A stretch of DNA of 64,000 nucleotides from Saccharothrix sp. NRRL B-16314 (GTDB lineage: Bacteria; Actinomycetota; Actinomycetes; Mycobacteriales; Pseudonocardiaceae), in assembly GCF_000716595.1 (NCBI RefSeq), contig NZ_JNXC01000025.1:39968-103967 (forward strand), in the 5' to 3' direction. Below are positions 17,047-26,125 of this stretch, piece by piece; within the stretch, counting starts at the first letter, position 1; every line of letters starts with the position of its first letter. The translations under genes were made by a program, and so were the position numbers. The notes under the pieces are model-generated. The model saw nothing but the letters and a program-made list of their open reading frames with translations. It did not search any database and was not told where the DNA came from.

Positions 17047-17463
17047 TCAGGCGCTCGGCGTTGTCAGGCCGCGCGGTCGCACCGAGGTCAGCGCCGCGAT
17101 CCCGAACACCAGGGCGGGCACCACGAAGTAGAAACCGAGCCCGAGGCCGAGCACCAGCCCCCACGCCCCCATCACCAGTGCCACGACCGTCGTGACGAAC
17201 GCGACGGCACGGCCGGCGAGGTCCGAGACCACCACTGCCGCCGCGGCGACCAGCGGCACCCCGAGCAGGTACGCCGCGGCGCTCCCTCCCTCGGCGGACA
17301 ACCCCGGAAGCAACGCGACGCCGACCCCGACCGTCGCCGCGACCCCGGTCCATCGCAGCGCCCGGCCGATCGTCCCGGGAACCGCCCACCGGCCACGCAG
17401 GCGGACGAGAACGGCGACCGCCAGGAACAGGAAAACGCACACACCCGCGACGGCAGCGATCAT
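17047..17463 (-). CDS. Small polytopic membrane protein
   Basis: 138 residues from the ATG at 17463, which lies 7 nt after GGGAGG; longer upstream frames lack this signal. It is composed of four to five hydrophobic segments (AAVAGVCVFLFLAVAVLV, GVAATVGVGVALLPGL, YLLGVPLVAAAAVVV, AFVTTVVALVMGAWGLVL, FYFVVPALVFGIAALT) with a short basic C-terminus. No family was recognized; probably an integral membrane protein of unknown role. Confidence 0.65.
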   Translation of the reverse strand: MIAAVAGVCVFLFLAVAVLVRLRGRWAVPGTIGRALRWTGVAATVGVGVALLPGLSAEGGSAAAYLLGVPLVAAAAVVVSDLAGRAVAFVTTVVALVMGAWGLVLGLGLGFYFVVPALVFGIAALTSVRPRGLTTPSA

Positions 17464-17638
17464 GCCAACACCTCCCATTGCGGCAGGTCCGCCGCAGCCG
17501 TGCCCCGACACCCACCACCGAAGGTACGGCACCCACGACCTGCCGACCCGGCTCCCCGACGGGATCACCGCGATGGACCTCGAGAACGCGGCACCACCAC
17601 GCGATCCGATGTTCGTCGACGTGGTCGACGGGTGTTCG

Positions 17639-18997
17639 TCAGCCCGCGAACGGTCGGTTGAACACGGGCGGGACGTAGTCGAGGTAACGGCCATCGCCCG
17701 CAAGCCCGTTCATGGTGCGAGGCGAGAGGTCGGGCCAGACACCCGTCCGCAACCGCTGCCACATCCGGTCGATCGCGGCGACCTGCTCGTCGACGGTGAA
17801 CGTGCAGTGCCCCGCTGTCCGCACGTACGTCTGACGCACGAACCGGCCGTTGCCCTCGCGGTGGGCCAGCGCCTCGTAGGACTGCTGCTGCGCCAGGGTG
17901 GAGATCTGGTCGCCGAGCCCGCTGACCGTGAGGACCGGCACGCGCACGTCGCCCGTGAACACGATTCCCCTGGACAGTTGCGACACCGCAGCGGGGTCGG
18001 CGGCGACGCGGGGAGCCGCCGCCAACCGCCCGAGATCCGCCCGCAGGTCCAACCCGGCACGGGCGTACAGCCGCACGACGGCGAGCTGCTGACCGGGTTC
18101 GGCCGACGCGAGTTGCCGGCCGTAGTCGACCCCCGTGTTCCACGAGGGGTTCCCGCCGGACATCTGCTCGATGGCGCGCCTGCTGCTCATCGCCTGTCCG
18201 ATGTAGGGCAGCGGACCTCCGGCCAACGCCTGGTACATGCCGTTCTCGATGCCCGTCGCGTCCCACCACGCCGGCACCGGCGGCGCGGTGCCGTCCGCCG
18301 TGAGCCCCCAGCCCGGGAGTTGACCGATCGCGGAGGCGAGCGCGATGCGCGCCCGCCCCTCCTCCGTGGACTGCGCTCCGGCGAGGGCCGAGATCCACTG
18401 CTGACGCGCACCGGCGACGTCAGCGGGAATCCCGGTCACGGGCAAGGCGCTGTCGTCGAACAGCAACGCCTTCAGCGCGAACACGGTATCGAGCTTCTGG
18501 TTCCACTGCCCCACCGAACCACCGAGACCGCCGCAGAACGGTACGGCGGCGTCGAACAGGTCGGGGTGGACCTGCGCGGCGCCCGCGGCCACGAACCCGC
18601 CCATCGAGCGGCCTTCGGCGACCGCCCACCGCGCGCGCCCGAACGCCGCCTCGAACCGCCCGAGCGCGGCGGCCTGGTTGTCGATCGCCTGGGCGATGCG
18701 CCACCCGGTGACAGCCCTGGTCGTGCCGCCCACGGCGTAGCCGCGCTGGACGAGACCCGCGGTCAGCGGCGCGGTGAGCCCACCGTCGGCGAAGTCCATG
18801 TCCACCAGCACCACGCCGTTCCACCGGTTCGGCTTGACGAACTGGTACGGGGTGCCGTCGGGGAGCTGCCCGGACGCGCAAGCCGCCGTTCCCAGGCACG
18901 GCGTTGCGTCCGGTGGCGCGGCGACCGCGGCAGGCGCACCGGCCGCCAGCACCGACGCGGCTGCCAGCACGACACCGAGTTTGCGCACTGCGGACAT
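17639..18997 (-). CDS. Secreted alpha/beta hydrolase
   Basis: 452 residues from the ATG at 18997, 7 nt after GGAG; it begins with a signal peptide (LGVVLAAASVLAAGAPAAVAA). The nucleophile elbow is GRSMGG near residue 131, the acid is likely in VSGLGDQIS and the catalytic His in TAGHCTF near the C-terminus. A large cap region separates elbow and His. This pattern suits exported esterases or peptidase-like hydrolases; the substrate is unknown. The open frame extends far upstream, but that part has no signal peptide or family similarity. Confidence 0.85.
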   Translation of the reverse strand: MSAVRKLGVVLAAASVLAAGAPAAVAAPPDATPCLGTAACASGQLPDGTPYQFVKPNRWNGVVLVDMDFADGGLTAPLTAGLVQRGYAVGGTTRAVTGWRIAQAIDNQAAALGRFEAAFGRARWAVAEGRSMGGFVAAGAAQVHPDLFDAAVPFCGGLGGSVGQWNQKLDTVFALKALLFDDSALPVTGIPADVAGARQQWISALAGAQSTEEGRARIALASAIGQLPGWGLTADGTAPPVPAWWDATGIENGMYQALAGGPLPYIGQAMSSRRAIEQMSGGNPSWNTGVDYGRQLASAEPGQQLAVVRLYARAGLDLRADLGRLAAAPRVAADPAAVSQLSRGIVFTGDVRVPVLTVSGLGDQISTLAQQQSYEALAHREGNGRFVRQTYVRTAGHCTFTVDEQVAAIDRMWQRLRTGVWPDLSPRTMNGLAGDGRYLDYVPPVFNRPFAG

Positions 18998-19323
18998 CTG
19001 AATCTCCAGTCCCGCCTGAAGGCCGGCATCACCCGCGAACCGCCGTGCGGCCGATTCGCGCCTCACCCGGCACGCACCACCACGAGCAGACTCATGATGT
19101 TCTGCTGCGGCAACGACGGTCAATGACAACCGGCTCCGTGATGAGTTGCGCAATGTTGCGTTAGTGGATGGCGCGCAGGCCGATTGCCGCAGCTCCTCGA
19201 CGACTATCGGCATGCGACCTGACTTGCACGGACGACACTTCCGGCAAGCACAGCGTCGGCTCCGGCCGGGCAAACCCGACCGGAGGTTCGACCGATGCTG
19301 CCTACAACGTCATGTCGCCTTGA

Positions 19324-19713
19324 TCAGCCCCTGGGCTCGTCCTCGATCGCGCCGACCTGCTCCGGGTCTTCCGGAGCGGGCATGTGACGGATGCTGTCGC
19401 TGCCCTTGTGGTCGTGGGCGCGGGAGTAACGGGAATCCAACACCCTTCCCAACTTGAGCGCCGCTCCCGCGTACGCCTCGTCCACAGTGGTCGCGTGGTG
19501 GGTGACCGCCACCGGCTGCTTGCCCCCCGGCCGCGCCTCGATGACGCACTTCTTGTCCTCGGGCTTGCTGCCCCCGTCCTCGCTGAGGTGCACCTCAACC
19601 CGCGTCAACCAGCCGCTGAACCGGGACAGACCACTCTCCAGGTCGGTGGTGACGAAGGTGGCCAGTCCTTCGCCACCTCTGATGTTGTGGTCGGTGTTGA
19701 CCTGGATCTGCAT
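19324..19713 (-). CDS. HPF/RaiA-like ribosome-associated protein
   Basis: 129 residues from the ATG at 19713, 5 nt after GGAGG. The N-terminal MQIQVNTDHNI and the following VTTDLESGLSRFSGWLTRVEVHLSED match the beta-alpha-beta fold of ribosome hibernation factors (conserved 'l..yi...l.rf...v..v.v.ls'). There is no long C-terminal dimerization domain as in long-form HPF, so it is a short or variant form. It may bind ribosomes under stress, or it may be one of the stress-linked paralogues common in actinomycetes. Confidence 0.8.
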   Translation of the reverse strand: MQIQVNTDHNIRGGEGLATFVTTDLESGLSRFSGWLTRVEVHLSEDGGSKPEDKKCVIEARPGGKQPVAVTHHATTVDEAYAGAALKLGRVLDSRYSRAHDHKGSDSIRHMPAPEDPEQVGAIEDEPRG

Positions 19714-19834
19714 TTGCACCTCCGCAGCACAACAGCAATGATCTTGACCGGTACCACGGGAGCGGTCGGTTCAAACGCAGCCATAGGAGATCCCGCCACC
19801 GCCACACCCCATCACTCGACCTGACGAAGTCCTG

Positions 19835-20569
19835 CTAGACGATCGTGTACCCGCCGTCGGCCAGCAGGAGTGCACCCGTGACGTAGCTGGACCGCGGCGA
19901 GGCGAGGAAGAGGATCACCTCGGCGATCTCCCTCGGCTCGCTCATGCGCCGCAGTGCCGTGGTGGTGGCGGCGTTGTCGTGGACCGCGTCCCCGAACAGG
20001 TTCATCACGGTCTCGGTGGTCACCCCACCCGGCGCGACGGAGTTGACCCGCACGCCGCTCATGCCGAACTCCACGGCCCAGTTGCGGGTCAGGGACTCCA
20101 GGGCGGCTTTCGTCGCGCCGTAGGCGGCGGCGTTGTAGACCGGTGTAACGGCGGCGACGGTCGAGACGTTCACGATCGCGCCTGCGCCCTTGGCCACCAT
20201 GGCGGGCGCCAACGCCGCGGTGAGGTGGAACGGCGCGAGGACGTTGACCGCGAGTAACTCCTCGAAGCCCTCGCGGGTCTGCTCGGCGGTCGACGCGAAC
20301 GGGTAGATGCCCGCGTTGTTCACCAGCACGTCCACCTCGCCCGCCGCCGAGACGAGCTCCCGCACGCCCTCCGCGGTGGACAGGTCAGCTCGGACGAACC
20401 GCGCGGTCCCGCCGTCCGCCTCGATCTCGGCGACGACGTCCGCGCCGCGCACGGCGTCCCGGCCGTGGACGATCACACTCGCGCCCTCGCGGGCGAACAC
20501 CTTCGCGGTCTCGTGGCCGATCCCGGCGGTAGCGCCGGTGACGAGCGCGACCTGGTTGCGCAGTTCCAC
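19835..20569 (-). CDS. Short-chain dehydrogenase/reductase
   Basis: 244-residue classical SDR. It has the NAD(P) motif TGATAGIG at residues 14-21, the NNAG motif, a catalytic Ser in VNVSTVAAV, the YGATK active site (Tyr and Lys) and PGGVTTE after the active site. An Arg in VIVHGRD favours NADP(H). The C-terminus (SSYVTGALLLADGGYTIV) is complete. The substrate cannot be deduced. It is monocistronic, 121 bp upstream of the HPF-like gene on the same strand. Confidence 0.92.
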   Translation of the reverse strand: MELRNQVALVTGATAGIGHETAKVFAREGASVIVHGRDAVRGADVVAEIEADGGTARFVRADLSTAEGVRELVSAAGEVDVLVNNAGIYPFASTAEQTREGFEELLAVNVLAPFHLTAALAPAMVAKGAGAIVNVSTVAAVTPVYNAAAYGATKAALESLTRNWAVEFGMSGVRVNSVAPGGVTTETVMNLFGDAVHDNAATTTALRRMSEPREIAEVILFLASPRSSYVTGALLLADGGYTIV

Positions 20570-21117
20570 GGGTGTGCTCCCTCGCAGTTCGATGAAAGGC
20601 GAACAACGTATGCCGCACCGAGCCCTGTTCTCAAGCCCCGCGACGGATCAGCGTGTTGAGTTCCAGGACTCCGTACCGGGGCGTTGAACTGTGGTGATCG
20701 CGCACGATGAGCCGTCGAGGCATGCTCGCCAGGCGTGGCGCTCCGACCGCTGAACTGCCAGGTCTGGGAGTTTCTTGCCTATGCCTCCGACCGCAGTCAG
20801 GCGTTGTGGTTGCGGACCGGGCCGCGGGCCGGTCTGTCACCGCCCCAGGGCACGTTCCGGTCCATGAAGCAGAACCGGCTGCCCGAGACGGTCCCTCCAC
20901 CGGCTGCGGCCCGCGCCGGGCGCCGTTCCGGGTCGTTGCGGGGCTCAAGATCGACGAGCAGGAGGTCCGAATCCCGGGGCGGGTCCGGTGGTCGACGGGA
21001 ACAGCCGCGTGCTGCCAGGCATGGTGCGACACCCCTCAGCCGGCCTCCGGGCCGCTTCGCGACTGGCGGGGCTGACCCGGGAATCGCTGTTCGGCGTCCC
21101 GCGCAGCCGTGGCGTGG
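20570..21117. other. Gene-poor stretch between SDR and lipoprotein hydrolase
   Basis: About 550 bp. Open frames exist on both strands, but none has a ribosome binding site, a recognizable domain or the composition expected of a real protein here. The SDR promoter must be near 20570-20700. No clear transposase or hairpin was seen. Confidence 0.4.
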
Positions 21118-22149
21118 TCATCCGTCAAGGAAGCGAACCAGCTCCGCCGTGACGAACCGGGGGTTCTCTTCCATGAGCCAGTGCCCGGCGTGTGGCACGT
21201 CCACCGCACGCACGATGTTGGTCATGCGAGAAACCACTGTGGACCGGATCGCGTCGAGTTGCCCCTGGGCGGCCATGAGCAGGGTCGGGACACGTGCCGG
21301 TGCCGCTGCCACGGTGTCGTGGACGTCCTTGTCGAGGGCGCGGTAGAGCTCGAAGCCTCCCGACAGGACCGCAGGCCGACTGTAGGTCCGTGTGTACTCG
21401 TCGATCTCGGTGTCGGTGAACGGGGACCGATCCGAGGTGCCGCCGAACGCCGTTCCGCCGAACGAGACCTGGGGGTAGAACAGTGCCAGGTACTCGCGGA
21501 CATCGTCGCCCACGACCGCCTCGGGAACCTGTCGCTGGGAGTGGAAGGCGATGTGCCAGCTCAGTGTTCGGTACGTGGCCGCGTCGACCGCGGGCCCGGG
21601 TAGCGGCAGGTCGAGGTAGCCGAGGCGAGCTGTATCCCCAGGGAACTGGCTGGCGTACTGAAACGCCACCGCAGCACCGAAGTCGTGTCCAACGACGGCG
21701 GCGTCCCGCACCTTGAGTCGGTCGACGATGAGGGTGTGCAGGTACCGCGCCAGGGTGGCTTTGTCGTAGCCGGTCGGTGAACCGGTGCTGTCGCCCAATC
21801 CGGGAAGGTCGACCGCGTAGACAGTGTGGTGTTCGGCGAGTGCCGGCATGATCGGCCACCAGCCGTACCAGGTCTGGGGCCAGCCGTGGATCAGTACCAC
21901 CGGTGTGCCGCTGCCGCCGGTCACGTAGTGCATGCGGACGCCGTCGACATCGGCGAACTCGTGCCGGAAGGTGCCCTGGAACGCCGGGTCGTCCTGGGTG
22001 GCGACGGCGTAGGGCGCGACGTCGCCGGCGGTCGGTGCGGAGCACGCCGCCGCAGCGCCGATCGTGAGCATGAGGGTGAGCGCGAGGGTCGCCGCCGTGC
22101 GCGCGGATCGGTGGAAGCGACGTGCCGAAGACCGGGTTGCGGTGATCAT
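21118..22149 (-). CDS. Epoxide-hydrolase-like alpha/beta hydrolase lipoprotein
   Basis: 343 residues from the ATG at 22149 (AGGA 5-6 nt upstream). The signal sequence ends in a lipobox-like IGAAAACS, predicting a lipid-anchored extracellular enzyme. The HGWPQTWYGW oxyanion motif, nucleophile Asp in VVGHDFGAAVA and catalytic His in PHAGHWLMEENP place it with epoxide hydrolases/haloalkane-dehalogenase-like proteins. A family role in detoxifying epoxides or cleaving esters is known; the substrate here is not. It lies downstream of the DinB and methyltransferase genes on the same strand with a 31-bp gap, so it may be co-transcribed. Confidence 0.9.
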   Translation of the reverse strand: MITATRSSARRFHRSARTAATLALTLMLTIGAAAACSAPTAGDVAPYAVATQDDPAFQGTFRHEFADVDGVRMHYVTGGSGTPVVLIHGWPQTWYGWWPIMPALAEHHTVYAVDLPGLGDSTGSPTGYDKATLARYLHTLIVDRLKVRDAAVVGHDFGAAVAFQYASQFPGDTARLGYLDLPLPGPAVDAATYRTLSWHIAFHSQRQVPEAVVGDDVREYLALFYPQVSFGGTAFGGTSDRSPFTDTEIDEYTRTYSRPAVLSGGFELYRALDKDVHDTVAAAPARVPTLLMAAQGQLDAIRSTVVSRMTNIVRAVDVPHAGHWLMEENPRFVTAELVRFLDG

Positions 22150-22180
22150 GTGTTCCTGTCCTGCGGAGGAGCTGGTGGGG

Positions 22181-22672
22181 TCAGCGGCCGGTAGCACCGT
22201 CTACCAGCTCACGGAGGATGTCAGCGTGGCCCGCGTGCCGGCCGGTCTCCTCGATCGTGTGGGCCAGCGCCCAGCGGACGCTGGGAGCGGGACGCCCCGG
22301 CTGCGGTCGAGGGACCGGCGCGGCGAGATCGGTGCAGCCGTCGAGCACCTCGTTGGCACGTTCGACGGTCTCCCGGTAGCGGGCCACCACGTCGGCGACG
22401 CTGTCCGCCGGTGCGGCTTGGAACGTCGCCTGCCAGTCGGTGACCTCGTCACCGAGGAAGATCGCGCGCTCGACGAAGGTCAGATGGTTCAGCAGGCCGA
22501 GCAAGTTGGTGCCGGACGGCACCGCGGCCGTCCGGACCCGCGGTTCAGGTGCGCCGTCGACCTTCACGGCGATCGACGCGCGGAGGTAGTCGAGGAATGC
22601 GCGCAGGACCTCGGTCTCGCTGCTGCCGGTCTTGGGCGGCGGAGTGTCACGGCGGTGTGTTCTCGTGGGCAT
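22181..22672 (-). CDS. DinB-family protein (DUF664-like)
   Basis: 163 residues from the ATG at 22672, 6 nt after GAGGGAG. It is a four-helix-bundle protein with metal-ligand-type histidines (LLNHLTFVERAIFLGDEV, WALAHTIEETGRHAGHADILREL), the usual DinB pattern in which three His bind a metal. Many such proteins are mycothiol- or bacillithiol-dependent transferases; that is family knowledge, not shown here. It sits 40 bp after the methyltransferase stop and 31 bp before the hydrolase. Confidence 0.88.
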   Translation of the reverse strand: MPTRTHRRDTPPPKTGSSETEVLRAFLDYLRASIAVKVDGAPEPRVRTAAVPSGTNLLGLLNHLTFVERAIFLGDEVTDWQATFQAAPADSVADVVARYRETVERANEVLDGCTDLAAPVPRPQPGRPAPSVRWALAHTIEETGRHAGHADILRELVDGATGR

Positions 22673-22712
22673 GGCGGTCTCCCTCATGTGCTCGGGCGGC
22701 CCTGACCGCCGC

Positions 22713-23339
22713 TCAGGCGGTGCGGTGGACGACCAGGACGTGGTCGGTGACCTCGGCGGTCTGCCCGCCTGGTCCGGTCGCGATCCTGCGGGGCGTGTCG
22801 GCCCGCTCGACCGCCCACGTCGCCGCGTCCAAGGCGATGCCCGCGGCGATCTCCCGGGGGCTCGGGTACCGGATGTCGGGATCTTGGTTCCACGACCACG
22901 GCGCGGTCGAGCCGTGGTCGACGACCAGCAGCCGCCCGCCTGGGCGCAAAGCGTGCGCGGCTGACCGCAGGAGGGTCACTCTGTCCAGGTCAAACGGAGT
23001 GTGGAGGTAGTGGGCGCAGATCAGGTCGAATTCGCCGAATGGGAACGACGTGTGCAGGTCGTGACGCACCGCGGCGACCCGGTCGCCGAGGCCGCGGACG
23101 CGGGCGAGGGCCGCGAGCCGCTCGACCGCCACTGCCGAGATGTCGACGGCCGTGACCTGCCACCCTTGGCCCGCGAGCCACAGCGCGTCGCCACCGTCGC
23201 CGCATCCGAGATCCAGGGCATCGCCGAGTGGCAGACCGGCGACCGTCTCGGTGAGCCGGGCATTCGGTCGCGGGCCGGTGGCTGCCGGTCGAGACACATG
23301 CACTTCGTCCCAGAACGTGACCGCGTCAGCAGCGCTCAT
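22713..23339 (-). CDS. Class I SAM-dependent methyltransferase
   Basis: 208 residues from the ATG at 23339 (AAAGGAG 6 nt upstream). The SAM-binding glycine-rich motif LDLGCGDGGDALWLA, the acidic VDIS after strand 2 and the ALRPGGRLLVVDHG post-motif are all present. A Trp-rich segment (APWSWNQDPDI) may form the acceptor pocket. The acceptor is unknown. It is transcribed divergently from the HTH-cupin regulator at 23426, the likely local repressor or activator. Confidence 0.92.
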   Translation of the reverse strand: MSAADAVTFWDEVHVSRPAATGPRPNARLTETVAGLPLGDALDLGCGDGGDALWLAGQGWQVTAVDISAVAVERLAALARVRGLGDRVAAVRHDLHTSFPFGEFDLICAHYLHTPFDLDRVTLLRSAAHALRPGGRLLVVDHGSTAPWSWNQDPDIRYPSPREIAAGIALDAATWAVERADTPRRIATGPGGQTAEVTDHVLVVHRTA

Positions 23340-23398
23340 CAGGACTCCTTTCGCCTGTATGCGCCGAGTCTCACAGGCGCGCACCGAGCCGGCACGGA

Positions 23399-23419
23399 AT
23401 CTTGCGGTTCCGGCAAGAT
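23399..23419. promoter_or_regulatory. Inverted repeat operator next to HTH-cupin gene
   Basis: ATCTTGC and GCAAGAT are perfect complements separated by 7 nt. The site ends 6 bp before the regulator's ATG, inside the 86-bp divergent promoter region, so an autoregulatory site is likely. Confidence 0.6.
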
Positions 23420-23425
23420 GGTCTG

Positions 23426-24031
23426 ATGAACCGGGAAACAGACGAGGTGCTCGACGGGGTGGGGCCGCGACTTCGCGCGCTTCGTCGTCACCGCGGCATC
23501 ACCCTCGCCGACCTCGCGACGACGACCGGCGTGTCGGAGAGCACCCTGTCCCGCCTGGAAAGCGGTCAGCGCCGCGCGACCCTGGACCTTCTGCTGCCCT
23601 TGGCCCGCACCTACAACGTTCCGCTGGACGACCTCGTCGGCGCCCCGCGCACCGGCGACCCCCGCATCCACCTCACGCCGATCCGCCGGTTCGGGATGAC
23701 CTTCGTACCCCTGTCCCGGCGGCCGGGAGGGGTACAGGCGTTCAAAATGATCATCCCCGCACAGCCCGAACCGCCCGAACCGACCCCGCAGACCCACGAT
23801 GGCTTCGAGTGGCTGTACGTGCTCAACGGACACCTGCGGCTGGTCCTCGGCGAGCGCGACCTGACACTGCCACCCGGTGAGGCAGCCGAGTTCGACACGT
23901 CCTCGCCGCACTGGCTGGGCAGCGCCGACGGCTGCGCGGTCGAGCTACTCATTCTGTTTGACCCGCAAGGGATGCGCACACACATTCACACCGACCCCCA
24001 CCGAGCGTCTCACGGCGGAAGTCAGCGGTGA
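23426..24031 (+). CDS. XRE-family regulator with C-terminal cupin
   Basis: 201 residues. An N-terminal HTH (GITLADLATTTGVSESTLSRL) is followed from about residue 90 by a cupin beta-barrel (HDGFEWLYVLNGHLRLVLGERDLTLPPGEAAEFDT..PHWLG). This is the common sensor-regulator architecture in which the cupin binds a small effector. The start ATG lies just inside the inverted-repeat operator. Its divergent partner is the methyltransferase/DinB/hydrolase group, probably its target. Confidence 0.9.
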   Translation: MNRETDEVLDGVGPRLRALRRHRGITLADLATTTGVSESTLSRLESGQRRATLDLLLPLARTYNVPLDDLVGAPRTGDPRIHLTPIRRFGMTFVPLSRRPGGVQAFKMIIPAQPEPPEPTPQTHDGFEWLYVLNGHLRLVLGERDLTLPPGEAAEFDTSSPHWLGSADGCAVELLILFDPQGMRTHIHTDPHRASHGGSQR

Positions 24032-24200
24032 GCTCAGCAAGGAGGAACCATTGACCGACGACTGACCGACGACGAAATCTCCGCTTGGAGCGGCATCCGA
24101 TCTACTTTTGGGACGGCATGTCCGTTTGATGCAGCGGGCGGCGCAAACCACTACGAGGCCCGTACCGATCAGTAGGTCGGCGGAGTGGCCCGCCGGTGGA

Positions 24201-24243
24201 GCCGCCCCGGCCGGATCGTGTTCGGACCGGCGGCCGGGGCGGC
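24201..24243. terminator. Bidirectional hairpin between convergent genes
   Basis: Perfect 12-bp arms GCCGCCCCGGCC/GGCCGGGGCGGC with an inner CCGG pairing. It lies between the convergent HTH-cupin and endoglucanase genes. The rest of 24032-24276 carries only a tandem TGACCGACGAC duplication near 24053 and no gene. Confidence 0.75.
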
Positions 24244-24276
24244 TTGACGTGCGGGCAGGGCTGTCCGGGTGATCGG

Positions 24277-25821
24277 TCAGCGGGTCGAATAGGGGTCCTG
24301 GGTGAGCAGGTGGGCCTTGTAGCCCTCGCCGATGCCGGGCTCGGGCGTGCCGTTCCAGTCCTTGATGAGCACCGCGCCCGTGCTGCAGCCCCACGGGGTC
24401 CAGGTCCACGGGAGGTAGCCGACGTTGTGGGCGTCGGCCCAGTCCGCCAGCCGCTGCATGTAGTCGAAGCCGCAGTCGTCCTGACCGAACTCGCCGAGCA
24501 CGATCGGCACCTGCTGGGCGAGCGGGGCGATGTGGGTGTCCCAACAGGTCTCGGTGGCGCAGGCGTTGAAGCTGTAGGCGTGCCAGGAGGCGGCGATGTT
24601 GTTCAGCGGGTCGGTCGGCTTGTACTTCAGCCACTCGCGCATGTTGTTGGCCCACTCCAAGCCGCCCAGCATCAGCACGTTGGTCGCACCGGTGGATCGC
24701 ACCGCGTCGACCAGGTCCTGCATGCCGGCGACCTCGTAGGGGATACCCGTGCAGGTGCCGCCGTCGCGCCAGCACTGCCAGCCCAGGGTCGTGTCCCAGT
24801 TCGCGGCCATCTCCGGGTACGGCTCGTTGAACAGGTCGAACACGACCGCGTCGTTGCCCTTGAACGTGTTCGCCACACCGGTCCAGAACTGCGGGGAGTA
24901 CTTCGCGTCGGTCATCGGCTTCTGGCACACCGCGTGCTCGTCCTTGCAGTGCCAGTCCGGGCTGTTCGTGTAGGCACCCCAGGTCCAGTGCAGGTCCAGG
25001 ATCACGTTGATGCCGTTGGCCACCAGCAGGTCCACGTAGTCCTTGACGGCCTGCTGGTAGGCGGGGCCGCTGGGCGAGCCGTGGACGCCCAGCCAGCACT
25101 CCTCGTTCAACGGCACCCGCACCGCGTGGATGTTCCAGGTCTTCATCGCGTCCACCGACGCCTGGTCCACCGGACCGTTGTCCCACATGCCCTTGCCCTG
25201 CACGCAGGCGAACTCGGCAGTGGAGCGATTCACGCCCAGCAGCCGGTACGGCATGCCGGCCGCGGTGACCAGCTTGTTCCCGGACACGCGCAGCTCCGGC
25301 GCCGGCCCGTCGACCGGCGGAGTGCTCGTCGTCGTCGTGGTGGTGGTCGTGGTGGTGGTGGTGGTCGTCGTCGGGTCGACGCCGGTGCACGCGGCACCGT
25401 TGACGGCGAAGTCCGTCGGCTTGGCGTTGGTGCCGCTGTAGGAGAAGGTCGCCCCCGCCGAGACGCTGCCCCCCGCCGGGATGGTGCCGTTCCAACTCGC
25501 GTTGGCCACGGTGACCTGCTTGACCGACTGCGACCAGTTGCCGCTCCAGCCGTGCCGCAGGGTCTGGTCCCCGGCGTAGGTGTAAGTCAGCGTCCAGCCG
25601 CTGACCGCCGACGAACCGAGGTTGGCGACGGTCACGTTGGCGCCGAACCCACTGCCCCAGTCGTTGGTCGAGTAGTCGACCCGGCACGCGAACGCAGCCG
25701 CCGCATTCGCATCACCCACCCACGACCCACCCGCTGCGGCCAATAAGGCCGTGCTCGCGACGGACACCGCGGCACCCAACGCGGCGAACGCGGTACGACG
25801 TTTCCTGACTCTTCCCAACAT
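24277..25821 (-). CDS. Secreted endoglucanase: CBM2 - Thr linker - GH5
   Basis: 514 residues from the ATG at 25821 (AAGGGAG upstream). A twin-Arg-free signal peptide ends near ANAAA. It is followed by a CBM2 cellulose-binding module (FACRVDYSTNDWGSGFGANV, GWSGNWSQ), a linker with 15 consecutive Thr, and a GH5 catalytic domain. The acid/base Glu is in FDLFNEPYPE near residue 332 and the nucleophile Glu in VLGEFGQDD near residue 440. The activity expected is endo-beta-1,4-glucanase, or possibly mannanase, on plant cell walls. A CebR-like operator lies 120 bp upstream, linking it to cellobiose induction. Confidence 0.95.
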   Translation of the reverse strand: MLGRVRKRRTAFAALGAAVSVASTALLAAAGGSWVGDANAAAAFACRVDYSTNDWGSGFGANVTVANLGSSAVSGWTLTYTYAGDQTLRHGWSGNWSQSVKQVTVANASWNGTIPAGGSVSAGATFSYSGTNAKPTDFAVNGAACTGVDPTTTTTTTTTTTTTTTSTPPVDGPAPELRVSGNKLVTAAGMPYRLLGVNRSTAEFACVQGKGMWDNGPVDQASVDAMKTWNIHAVRVPLNEECWLGVHGSPSGPAYQQAVKDYVDLLVANGINVILDLHWTWGAYTNSPDWHCKDEHAVCQKPMTDAKYSPQFWTGVANTFKGNDAVVFDLFNEPYPEMAANWDTTLGWQCWRDGGTCTGIPYEVAGMQDLVDAVRSTGATNVLMLGGLEWANNMREWLKYKPTDPLNNIAASWHAYSFNACATETCWDTHIAPLAQQVPIVLGEFGQDDCGFDYMQRLADWADAHNVGYLPWTWTPWGCSTGAVLIKDWNGTPEPGIGEGYKAHLLTQDPYSTR

Positions 25822-25941
25822 CGGCACTCCCTTGTGCGAATGACGTCCGGCCCGCTGCCGCGCCCACGATTCGGTCCGGCAGTCGAGAGGACCCGGTGAA
25901 GTGGAGACGGGCCGCTCCGGGGATGGGTAGTCCCACAATCC

Positions 25942-25955
25942 CGGGAACGCTCCCA
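25942..25955. promoter_or_regulatory. CebR-type operator upstream of the endoglucanase
   Basis: Read on the minus strand the site is TGGGAGCGTTCCCG, matching 12 of 14 positions of the actinomycete cellulase operator TGGGAGCGCTCCCA. It lies about 120 bp upstream of the GH5 start, in promoter position. No CebR gene is in the window. Confidence 0.65.
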
Positions 25956-26125
25956 GAGCAACCATAGCGATGATGGCGCAAAACGTGAAGACCTTGAACG
26001 CGGTAGCACCACGAGAGTTCTTGCCGAGCATTCTTGAAAATCGGTCACCAAATTCCGGAGTTGTGACCGAATCACATCATCGGTTTTTTCGACTCCGGAG
26101 TCCGGTCCCAATCGAGCGGGCGATC

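Noticed and set aside
20707..21075. Possible gene on the plus strand between SDR and hydrolase
   Set aside because: No ribosome binding site, no domain, and composition typical of shadow frames.
23426..24031. HTH-cupin protein as the missing cupin partner of the MetRS-like enzyme
   Set aside because: It has a DNA-binding N-terminus, its own divergent targets and operator, and is 17 kb away.
25321..25368. Repetitive GTGGTGGTC-type tract resembling a microsatellite or CRISPR-like repeat
   Set aside because: It encodes the 15-Thr linker between CBM2 and GH5; there are no unique spacers or repeat units of CRISPR size. No CRISPR array was seen anywhere.
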